A DNA stretch of 8,865 nucleotides, from assembly GCA_022704585.1 (NCBI GenBank), contig JAKJGD010000050.1:1-8865 (forward strand), written 5' to 3'. The position numbers and the translations under genes were made by a program. This document shows positions 1 to 6,015 of this stretch, piece by piece. The notes beneath the pieces are model-generated. The model did not search any database. It was given only the letters and a program-made list of their open reading frames with translations, and was not told the origin of the DNA. This stretch comes from Spirochaetota bacterium (lineage in GTDB: Bacteria; Spirochaetota; UBA4802; UBA5550). Every line of letters begins with the position of its first letter. Position 1 is the first letter of the stretch.

Positions 1-2
1 CT

Positions 3-3000
3 ACCTGGGTGAAAACGTCGAGCGACCGGTTCATAGACGGTGAGGGCCACGACGAGGTTTCCTCCCTGAAGATCGAGAAAGACACGTCCGACATTGTCGA
101 CCTGGCGGAGCTGGCCGCGGGCCCGCTCGCCATGGCGGACTTCCCGATGTGGGTCACCGAAGGTGCGATCCCGGGTGAGGACGCCCTGATCACGGACTTC
201 GCGAACATGGCGTCCGGGACGGATTCGGACCTGGGCAACATGTCAGCGGGCATGAGCTCGGTCATGTACGGGCTGATAAGCCTCCTCAACGGCGAGACCG
301 TGGACCGGGAGGGGATGTACGACCTGATCGAAAACCTCCAGAAAGCGATCGGCGACCCGGAGATCGTCAAGCGCCTCGTCTGGAACCTGTCCAACTATTT
401 TACCACCAACGGCTCGGTCTATGGCACGCTCAACACCACGAACACGGGCGTTAACTCCAATGTATACAACACTGACAACCCGGGCGTGCTCTATTCCAAC
501 ACCGAGCTTTCGGAAAACCTACGCCAGATCCTGGCCGGCTCGTCCGGGCTCCTGCTGCGCAACGACCGCAGGGCGTCCATGGTATGGCAGGACGGAAGCA
601 CGGATGATACCTACCCGCTCGAAACACTTCTTTCAAACGTGAAGAAGATCTACGCTGACTGGGACAACACTCCGATCAAGGAATCGATCTATGACCTTAT
701 AAGGTTTGACGTTTGGGGGCGCGACCGTCAGACAGACACAAACGCATATCAGGCCAGTTTCCTGGAGCACCTGCTGTACGTGGGTGCCATCTCAGGGAAC
801 ATCGGTTATGCGCATCGATCAAATGCAAACGAAATCAGGGATCCTGATAATGATGGCAATACCGATGATGATACCATCGAAGACGTCATGAGACAGCACG
901 GGCATGGCGAGTCTCTGGGTTATATGACCCTTAATGACAGTCTCTTTGCCATGGGATCCGGACGGGACGACGGCGGCGTAGGTGCGAATATGGGTACCTA
1001 CGAGCTCGCCTTTGACGGTAGCGGACGCAATAAAGGCTGGGACCGGACTTTCAGAAGAAGCACGAGTTTTACGAATGCACAGAGGGACACATACAGGTTC
1101 CAATTCGACTGGAATTACCCTGTTCTCTGGTTTACCAGCGGCGCGTGTGCAGGAGACGCAGGCGTCAGCAGAGAAGGAGCGCTCAACGGCGGGAATGAAG
1201 ACGGGAACATAGGCAACAACCAGTACATTCCTTATTCTGCCAATGGTATATTGACGCGCGACTTATCATCCTGGTCTTTCGCCCATGTCATACGATCCTG
1301 CTGGGAGGGCGAGGGGCCCTATTATTCGACCCAGGGTGCAACCCAGTCAGGTAATGTGTACACCTACTACCGGCCCGACGGCTCGATTTATGCCCATGTA
1401 ACCAAGACTGATCCCGTTGACGCCTCGACCTGGACCTATGTGTACCCGGTAGACGCTTCCTATGACAAGCAGGACCCGGCTGACACGGGCCAGCGCTGGA
1501 ACAGGTATAAGGCAGTATGGAATTCAGATTACTACATGATGCGTGACGAGGACGACGGCAACAATTGGGTTCCAACCGACAGCAACGGCGATCAGATACC
1601 TGACGGAGGATCTAGTTCTACTAACCCCGCGTGCCGCACCTATACTGAGATAATACCGGAAAAGAGCGCGGATAGGGAGTGCGCATCGTATGAAGAGGCC
1701 ATCTACCGTAATTTCCAGTTTGTTGTGAACGAGAAGAAGATCGTATTCATAGTCCCCCTGTGGCTCAGGAATACAATCGCAGGGTGTGCTGAGGTCGAAG
1801 CTTGTTTGTACCAGATCATGGAAGGAAACGGGCTTGCCGGCCTTTCCGCTGCCCGCAAATACCGTGGCAATGGCGTGTGGGCCAAGCTAAATGCGGGAAG
1901 CACGCGAGATGACTCGGTGCAGTCGACTATTCCCGGCGACTTCCGTATGTTATTCCTTGTCAAGCCGGTTCAGTATCATTTATGGGGCATTGAGATTGGC
2001 GCGGCGAAAATTGATGCGGCTAAAGTCCAGTCCCTGCTTGGGTGGGGATCAGCCACACCTGCTTCGGTCGGCCAAAACCTGGCAGGCCTGGCGCGATTTG
2101 GTTTCCCGAGGAGTGCGTTGATCTCCAGCGGCACCAATTACGAGCATAAGTTTCTCGGTTCGCGCAAGGTGGACAACTCGCTGGACAACACTGACGCCGG
2201 GTTCACGGTCGGAGACCCTGTCTGGCGTAACAGGAACGCCATACTGCCGATTTTCATATCGCTCTTAGCACCGATGAGGGAAAAATCCTATGTTGTCGAT
2301 CCCTTTGATGCGACGAAAAACCGGAATGCACTTGCGACTATGATAGAAGGCCTGGGCGCTCTGGTTAAGCCCTGGATGTATTTCAACTATAATCGCGATT
2401 CGAGCGGTGTTGCTCAGAATGGCTGGCTTCCCCGGATCCGGGGTGGTTCGCTGTACAATGCCTGTCTGAGGGAGCAGTCCGCGTCTCTCATGAACGACTG
2501 TGAGGTAACGCCGTTCGATTACAGCACATCGAGCACCAAGGGCTGGTACGGCGGGGACTCCGCGCGGAACTACTTCGCTCCCCCGGCCCTGCCCACGCTC
2601 CTGTCCATGCTTATCGATTCGGACACCACGACGAACCGGAGCACGGCGGCGCGGCGCGCGGACGGACTCCTTGCCAAGCTTGTGGAGTACGACGTGGCTG
2701 CCGGCCGGCCGGCAGTGACCGAAACGCCCTGGACCACGGCGCCGGAGCCGCCCGATGCGACCGCGGTCAACAGGCTCTGCTACGGGCTTGAGCAGATGAC
2801 GACCGGCATGAAGGGCGCCCGGGCAAAGGGCACCGAGATCCTGGAGGACCAGAGCGGCGCAGTGGGAGTTCACGGTTGCACGGACCGGATCAGCCGCGTG
2901 ACCAAGAGCATCGATCCGCCGGCCTGGCTGTTCCAGAAGAGGGTGCGGCCGGATGACGGCAGCAAGTATATCGACATGGACCTGGATGACCTGCTGGAGG

Positions 3001-3701
3001 GCGTGATCGGCGAAACCAATGCCGAGGGCATACGGCAGTTCCATGACACGAACACCGCGTACGAGGACGGGACCGGCGATCCGAGCTGGAACGATTTCAC
3101 CAACGCGGCGGATACCGGGGCGCTGGACAACATACAGTTCCTGATAGACAATTTCGTTGCCCAGTCCGGGACCTACGCCATCACGGAGCACGTGTTTGAC
3201 ATAATTGACGTGATGGTGCAGCACAATCCGACCGAGGCGCAGATCAAGGGGCTCCTCTACACGCTGGGCAAGCTCCTGGCGTATTATGACGGGTCAGACT
3301 GGCTCATCCAGGGCGAAGACCCGGGCTTTGCAGTCCTGAACAACCTCCTGTCAACGGCGCTTCCGACCATTGACACGGAGATGGGACTCTACTCGGCAGA
3401 CAGGGGCGTTACCAAGGGCGCGACCTACCGCTCGCTCCTCTCGAGCTCGCAGCACGCAATGGCGCCGAACGGGCTGGTCGAGTATATCATGGATGAAGTA
3501 TCCATCGACCCGTATTCGAGCGGCGATTTAATCCACGACCTGTCACTCTGGATGGAAAGCGACCTGATAAGCGGGTCGGACACCGAGTTCTACGCGCTCA
3601 TTTCCCAGATGCTGGCTGACATGGCGGACCTGGTGCAGAACGCGCCCTCGGAGGAGGGGCTCTACCTGATCTACGATCATTACGGGTTCCAGAAGAACTA
3701 G
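3..3701 (+). CDS. Very large protein of unknown function, probably exported; 5' end outside the window
   Basis: I do not recognise this family. The reading frame is open from the first full codon to TAG at 3699-3701. A GTG at 9 has no visible ribosome-binding site and the codons before it are open, so the true start most likely lies upstream; at least 1233 codons are present. Counting from the GTG, there are two acidic loops resembling calcium-binding (thrombospondin type 3-like) motifs, DPDNDGNTDDD at about 278-288 and DSNGDQIPDGG at about 524-534. There are ten cysteines, several closely spaced, which would suit disulfides outside the cytoplasm. The N-terminal 120 and C-terminal 300 residues look helical (for example the stretches after LPTLLSMLIDSD and YALISQMLADMADLV), while the middle is rich in Tyr, Asn, Gly, Ser and Trp. 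No transmembrane segment is visible. A surface or periplasmic role is inference only. Base composition is uneven: the ends are strongly GC-rich, the middle much less. The gene is followed by a palindrome and a terminator. Confidence 0.8.
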   Translation, partial: TWVKTSSDRFIDGEGHDEVSSLKIEKDTSDIVDLAELAAGPLAMADFPMWVTEGAIPGEDALITDFANMASGTDSDLGNMSAGMSSVMYGLISLLNGETVDREGMYDLIENLQKAIGDPEIVKRLVWNLSNYFTTNGSVYGTLNTTNTGVNSNVYNTDNPGVLYSNTELSENLRQILAGSSGLLLRNDRRASMVWQDGSTDDTYPLETLLSNVKKIYADWDNTPIKESIYDLIRFDVWGRDRQTDTNAYQASFLEHLLYVGAISGNIGYAHRSNANEIRDPDNDGNTDDDTIEDVMRQHGHGESLGYMTLNDSLFAMGSGRDDGGVGANMGTYELAFDGSGRNKGWDRTFRRSTSFTNAQRDTYRFQFDWNYPVLWFTSGACAGDAGVSREGALNGGNEDGNIGNNQYIPYSANGILTRDLSSWSFAHVIRSCWEGEGPYYSTQGATQSGNVYTYYRPDGSIYAHVTKTDPVDASTWTYVYPVDASYDKQDPADTGQRWNRYKAVWNSDYYMMRDEDDGNNWVPTDSNGDQIPDGGSSSTNPACRTYTEIIPEKSADRECASYEEAIYRNFQFVVNEKKIVFIVPLWLRNTIAGCAEVEACLYQIMEGNGLAGLSAARKYRGNGVWAKLNAGSTRDDSVQSTIPGDFRMLFLVKPVQYHLWGIEIGAAKIDAAKVQSLLGWGSATPASVGQNLAGLARFGFPRSALISSGTNYEHKFLGSRKVDNSLDNTDAGFTVGDPVWRNRNAILPIFISLLAPMREKSYVVDPFDATKNRNALATMIEGLGALVKPWMYFNYNRDSSGVAQNGWLPRIRGGSLYNACLREQSASLMNDCEVTPFDYSTSSTKGWYGGDSARNYFAPPALPTLLSMLIDSDTTTNRSTAARRADGLLAKLVEYDVAAGRPAVTETPWTTAPEPPDATAVNRLCYGLEQMTTGMKGARAKGTEILEDQSGAVGVHGCTDRISRVTKSIDPPAWLFQKRVRPDDGSKYIDMDLDDLLEGVIGETNAEGIRQFHDTNTAYEDGTGDPSWNDFTNAADTGALDNIQFLIDNFVAQSGTYAITEHVFDIIDVMVQHNPTEAQIKGLLYTLGKLLAYYDGSDWLIQGEDPGFAVLNNLLSTALPTIDTEMGLYSADRGVTKGATYRSLLSSSQHAMAPNGLVEYIMDEVSIDPYSSGDLIHDLSLWMESDLISGSDTEFYALISQMLADMADLVQNAPSEEGLYLIYDHYGFQKN

Positions 3702-3711
3702 CGAGAGTGAA

Positions 3712-3757
3712 CGCCCCCTGATAGGGTCGGGATTAATCCCGGTCCTATCAGGGGGCG
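3712..3757. repeat. 46-bp palindrome, copy 1 of a palindromic repeat family
   Basis: The arms 3712-3725 (CGCCCCCTGATAGG) and 3744-3757 are perfect reverse complements. The centre CGGGATTAATCCCG (3728-3741) is itself a palindrome. The two remaining positions on each side (GT at 3726-3727 and GT at 3742-3743) pair as G-U wobbles only when the plus strand is transcribed. The core 3718-3751 matches the core of the palindrome at 4492-4555 except at those NN positions. It lies 11 bp after the stop codon of the large gene, so it probably forms a 3'-end hairpin in that mRNA. No U-tract follows it directly. Confidence 0.85.
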
Positions 3758-3762
3758 GGTAT

Positions 3763-3796
3763 AAAAAAAGCTGTCTCGAAGAGACAGCTTTTTTTT
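3763..3796 (+). terminator. Strong bidirectional Rho-independent terminator
   Basis: An 8-bp stem GCTGTCTC (3770-3777) with loop GAA pairs with GAGACAGC (3781-3788). It is flanked by seven A before and eight T after, so it reads as an intrinsic terminator on both strands. The A and T tracts also extend the stem. It ends transcription of the large upstream gene and would also stop any minus-strand transcription arriving from the ORF6N side. Confidence 0.9.
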
Positions 3797-3838
3797 GTTA
3801 CATCGGTTTTTGATATCTGTAATGATAAAAACAAAATT

Positions 3839-3865
3839 CTGATCAGGTCGGGATGTATCCCGACC
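3839..3865. repeat. Degenerate short copy of the palindromic repeat
   Basis: GGTCGGGAT (3846-3854), a two-base spacer GT, and ATCCCGACC (3857-3865) form a perfect 9-bp inverted repeat. It is preceded by CTGATCA (3839-3845), which resembles the CTGATAGG arm of the copies at 3712 and 4492. The right-hand CCTATCAG arm is missing, so this looks like a truncated or decayed member. It lies between the terminator and the ORF6N gene. It has no U-tract beyond CCCTTTCTTT on the right. Confidence 0.6.
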
Positions 3866-3945
3866 CTTTCTTTAATACTTCCACGAATCAATAAAGCACC
3901 ATTTCGCTGCACTAAAATTTTTTTCACATTTCCCATCCGCCATTC

Positions 3946-3974
3946 GTTATATCATAGAGACGCTCTCATATAAC
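3946..3974. promoter_or_regulatory. Interrupted inverted repeat upstream of the ORF6N gene, possible operator
   Basis: GTTATAT (3946-3952) and ATATAAC (3968-3974) are perfect inverted arms. Between them a second small inverted repeat, AGAG (3956-3959) and CTCT (3963-3966), is slightly off-centre. The element ends 21 bp before the ATG at 3996 and contains -10-like hexamers (TATATC at 3949, TATAAC at 3969). A TTCACA at about 3924 could serve as a -35 box at a long spacing. Position and symmetry suggest a promoter-operator; that is inference and no defined regulator site is recognised. Confidence 0.35.
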
Positions 3975-3995
3975 AAATACCCGGGGAAGAGATGT

Positions 3996-4493
3996 ATGAA
4001 AAAAATCATATCATTGGAAATGATAGTGAGTAGAATCCATTATATCCGCGGCCACAAGGTCATGCTGGATAAAGACCTGGCTGAGCTTTATGGAGTTGAA
4101 ACAAGAGCCCTGAACCAGGCGGTTATAAGGAATAGTGCCCGGTTTCCGGATGATTTCATGTTTCAGCTTACCAATGATGAGTTTAAAATCTTGATGTCAC
4201 AAATTGTGATATCAAGCTGGGGCGGTACTCGTAAATATCCGCACGTCTTTACCGAACAGGGTGTTGCCATGCTGTCCAGTGTATTAAAGAGTGAGCGGGC
4301 GATTCAGGTGAATATCCAGATTATGAGGACATTCACAAAAATACGACAAATGATATCATCACATGAGGATCTGCAAAGAAAGATCGAGGCCATGGAAGAG
4401 AAATACGACGAACAATTCAGCGTCGTTTTCCGGGCAATCAGGGAGCTGATTCGGGAAGATTCGGTAGAGAAGAAAAAGATAGGGTTTGAATGA
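3996..4493 (+). CDS. ORF6N domain-containing DNA-binding protein
   Basis: A 165-residue protein with an N-terminal ORF6N domain at about residues 5-95, recognisable by IRGHKVMLDKDLAELYGVET, LNQAVIRNSARFPDDFMFQL, SQIVISS and FTEQGVAMLSSVLKS. A helical, charged, probably coiled-coil tail follows (about 118-158), ending in the usual IGF terminus, so it appears full length. ORF6N is a presumed DNA-binding domain known from phage antirepressor-like proteins and, in many bacteria, as stand-alone chromosomal genes of unknown function. The ATG follows GGGGAAGAGATGT, an acceptable ribosome-binding site. The gene is clearly lower in GC than the sigma operon and the ends of the large gene, which suggests horizontal acquisition. 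It is bracketed by related palindromes, and the last one overlaps its TGA stop. No phage structural or integrase genes are adjacent, so a prophage is not supported. Confidence 0.9.
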   Translation: MKKIISLEMIVSRIHYIRGHKVMLDKDLAELYGVETRALNQAVIRNSARFPDDFMFQLTNDEFKILMSQIVISSWGGTRKYPHVFTEQGVAMLSSVLKSERAIQVNIQIMRTFTKIRQMISSHEDLQRKIEAMEEKYDEQFSVVFRAIRELIREDSVEKKKIGFE

Positions 4494-4555
4494 TGTCCCT
4501 CCCGCTCTGATAGGCACGGGATTAATCCCGTGCCTATCAGAGCGGGAGGGACATC
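4492..4555. repeat. 64-bp perfect palindrome overlapping the ORF6N stop codon
   Basis: Every base from 4492 to 4523 pairs with its mirror base from 4555 down to 4524: 32-bp arms and no spacer. The arms start in the last two bases of the ORF6N TGA stop. The inner 34 bp (4507-4540) repeats the core of the 3712 palindrome (CTGATAGG, CGGGATTAATCCCG, CCTATCAG). The outer 15 bp on each side are different from copy 1 but still perfectly complementary to each other. It sits between two convergent genes and could end transcription from both sides, although no U-tract follows on either strand. Confidence 0.95.
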
Positions 4556-4572
4556 GCGCTCACGCCAAGACA

Positions 4573-5034
4573 TCAATGCATCTTTTTCGGCAGCTTGTCC
4601 ACGAACTTTTTCAGCTCCTCCAGGTTGGAGAAAATGCCCGCCAGCGCGTACGCACTGAACACGAGGCCAAGCACGATGCTCACCGGGATCTCCAGGCCGG
4701 GGCCGAAGAAATTACGGAGCCAGCCGAACGAGTTGCTGAACGGGATCAGGAAGAGGCTCACCAGGATGATGAGCCCGACGGCGCTCCACTGGAAGCCCGA
4801 AACGTGCTGGTCGTGCCGCACCCCGGAATGGAAGACGGAGAGCATGATCTCCTCGACCCGGTCGCGGTCCATGTCATACTGGGTCTCGTCCCGGAGCGAC
4901 CTGAACTTCTCGTTCAGGAAGATGATGTCCCGCCTGCACTTCGGGCAGAACAGCATGTGGAACTGCACGGAGACGGGAATGATCGAGCGGTTGTCCATCT
5001 CGAAAAATCGTTGCTGTGTTTTTTCACAATTCAT
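4573..5034 (-). CDS. Zinc-binding (ZAS-type) membrane anti-sigma factor
   Basis: A 153-residue protein that probably binds and inhibits the sigma factor encoded just upstream. The N-terminal half carries C3 followed 22 residues later by H26-x3-C30-x2-C33, the signature of zinc-binding anti-sigma domains. Two hydrophobic segments follow at about 83-101 and 115-136, so the protein should sit in the inner membrane with its N-terminal domain in the cytoplasm. A short charged tail (about 138-153, LEELKKFVDKLPKK) ends it. The second loop is very short, so there is no sizeable sensor domain outside the cell. The ATG is preceded by GGAGGA (complement of 5040-5045) at good spacing. The start lies inside the end of the sigma gene (11-nt overlap), which points to translational coupling. 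The anti-sigma assignment is inferred from the motif, the topology and the neighbour. Confidence 0.8.
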   Translation of the reverse strand: MNCEKTQQRFFEMDNRSIIPVSVQFHMLFCPKCRRDIIFLNEKFRSLRDETQYDMDRDRVEEIMLSVFHSGVRHDQHVSGFQWSAVGLIILVSLFLIPFSNSFGWLRNFFGPGLEIPVSIVLGLVFSAYALAGIFSNLEELKKFVDKLPKKMH

Positions 5035-5584
5035 TATAGTCCTCCGCTATGGTCCCTTTCAGCTCATCGCGCAGCATGGTCTTGGCGCGAAGAACGTTTG
5101 ATTTTATCGTGTTCACGGGATATCCCGTTATCCTGCCGATCTCGCCGTACGTCAGCCCCATGAAAAAGTAGAGCTCCACGCAGATCCGGTACCGTTCGGG
5201 CAGCGCGCCGACGGCGCGCATGAGCATATCGCGTATCTCGCCGCGGACGTGCCGCGTTTCGGGAGTCGAGTCACCGGACGGGATCTCTTCCGGCACCTCC
5301 GATTCGGTCCGTTTTGCGCCTGTGCGGTTTATGCCGTGGTTATAGGCCACCTTTGTCAGCCAGTACCGGAACGGCGCCCTGCCCGCATAGGAGCTCAGGC
5401 TCTCGAAGGCCCTGATGAAGACCTCCTGGGTAAAGTCGTACGAATCGTCCCTGTTGTTGAAAAATCGCATGCCGATGCCGAAGATCTTCTTCTGGTAGCG
5501 CTCGACGATGACTCTGAAATTGTCAATGACGCCGAGGAGCACCTGTTTAACGATCTGTTCATCGGTCCTGTTCTCATTGTCCAT
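5024..5584 (-). CDS. ECF-type RNA polymerase sigma factor (sigma-70 family)
   Basis: A 186-residue sigma factor of the extracytoplasmic-function type. Region 2 is at about 20-90: VIVERYQKKIFGIGMRFF, then DSYDFTQEVFIRAF (core polymerase contact) and FRYWLTKVAYNHGIN. A linker of about 30 residues lacks region 3. Region 4 is at about 120-175: LPERYRICVELYFFMGLTYGEIG followed by the helix-turn-helix GYPVNTIKSNVLRAKTMLRDEL. Size and domain layout are complete for the family. The ATG at 5584 follows AAGGA (complement of 5590-5594), spaced six bases. It overlaps the stop of the upstream membrane gene by 11 nt, and its own TGA overlaps the anti-sigma start by the same 11 nt, so the three proteins are probably made from one mRNA. 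Target promoters cannot be read from this window. Confidence 0.95.
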   Translation of the reverse strand: MDNENRTDEQIVKQVLLGVIDNFRVIVERYQKKIFGIGMRFFNNRDDSYDFTQEVFIRAFESLSSYAGRAPFRYWLTKVAYNHGINRTGAKRTESEVPEEIPSGDSTPETRHVRGEIRDMLMRAVGALPERYRICVELYFFMGLTYGEIGRITGYPVNTIKSNVLRAKTMLRDELKGTIAEDYNEL

Positions 5585-5918
5585 TGCTGTCCTTGTTCAT
5601 GGTGATCCGGATCGCGAAGAATATCAGCAGGCTCACGCCCAGGGAGAGGGGCACCAGCCCGCTCAGTACCGGATATGAAAAGCCCTCCAGCAACACGAAA
5701 AAGACCACCAGGCAAACGCCGATGCAGGTCAGCACGAGCCCTGAAAACAGGCTGAAGGTGCTGAGGTCAAATTCGGTTTTCACGTACTGGCCCTTCTCGA
5801 TGATGAGCATTCTCTGCCTGTGGTTCCACAACAGGAAGAAAAAGATCACGGTCGCGCCCATGACGATACCCACGATAGGAATAATGGTAACGATAATCTG
5901 TGCCGCGGTTGATGGCAT
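5574..5918 (-). CDS. Small three-helix membrane protein, first gene of the sigma-factor operon
   Basis: A 114-residue protein with three predicted membrane helices, about 8-31, 55-78 and 83-103. A basic cytoplasmic-type loop lies between the first two (WNHRQRMLIIEKGQY, residues 31-45). The loop motif resembles small membrane proteins of the DUF6249 type, which I recall as neighbours of sigma-factor genes; I hold this only loosely. The ATG at 5918 follows an ideal AAGGAG (complement of 5925-5930). The gene leads the operon and its TGA overlaps the sigma start by 11 nt, so it is probably part of the same signalling unit, for example a sensor or a modulator of the anti-sigma protein. No catalytic or protease motif is visible. 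Confidence 0.8.
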   Translation of the reverse strand: MPSTAAQIIVTIIPIVGIVMGATVIFFFLLWNHRQRMLIIEKGQYVKTEFDLSTFSLFSGLVLTCIGVCLVVFFVLLEGFSYPVLSGLVPLSLGVSLLIFFAIRITMNKDSNGQ

Positions 5919-5924
5919 ATTCCG

Positions 5925-5953
5925 CTCCTTGAGCGCGCTCCCGTGCGCCGGGA
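5925..5953 (-). promoter_or_regulatory. Ribosome-binding site and hairpin-rich leader of the sigma operon
   Basis: The Shine-Dalgarno AAGGAG (complement of 5925-5930) directly abuts the 10-bp palindrome GAGCGCGCTC (5931-5940). A second short hairpin with arms TCCCG and CGGGA (5939-5943 and 5949-5953, loop of five) lies next to it, sharing two bases. These could fold the leader close to the start site and tune translation of the whole overlapping operon. I see no convincing promoter hexamers between here and 6015; TTTACA (complement, about 6003-6008) lacks a good -10 partner. Confidence 0.3.
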
Positions 5954-6015
5954 ACGCATGATAGAATCAATTTCCTACGGTATGGTCCGGCGCTTTTATA
6001 ATGTAAACCATTTTT

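Noticed and set aside
2265..3224. 319-codon open frame on the minus strand inside the large gene
   Set aside because: It lies wholly antisense to the large gene in its GC-rich part. The product is Arg/Pro/His/Val-rich with no recognisable domain, typical of an antisense shadow.
3748..3936. 62-codon minus-strand frame between the large gene and ORF6N
   Set aside because: It runs through two palindromes and the terminator, has no ribosome-binding site of note, and its product is unremarkable.
3996..4493. ORF6N gene as evidence of a prophage
   Set aside because: No integrase, structural, lysis or replication genes accompany it, and stand-alone chromosomal ORF6N genes are common.
3712..4555. 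CRISPR array
   Set aside because: Only three unequal palindromic copies with irregular spacing (one gap holds a gene) and no cas genes.
4491..4575. In-frame UGA as a selenocysteine codon (ORF6N, anti-sigma, sigma or membrane gene stops)
   Set aside because: Although selC and selA are present, the stops fall at normal protein ends, reading on gives no conserved sequence, and the ORF6N protein already ends at its family terminus.
4486..5163. 225-codon plus-strand frame starting inside the 64-bp palindrome
   Set aside because: Its first part is the translated palindrome and the rest is antisense to the anti-sigma and sigma genes, both of which have diagnostic motifs.
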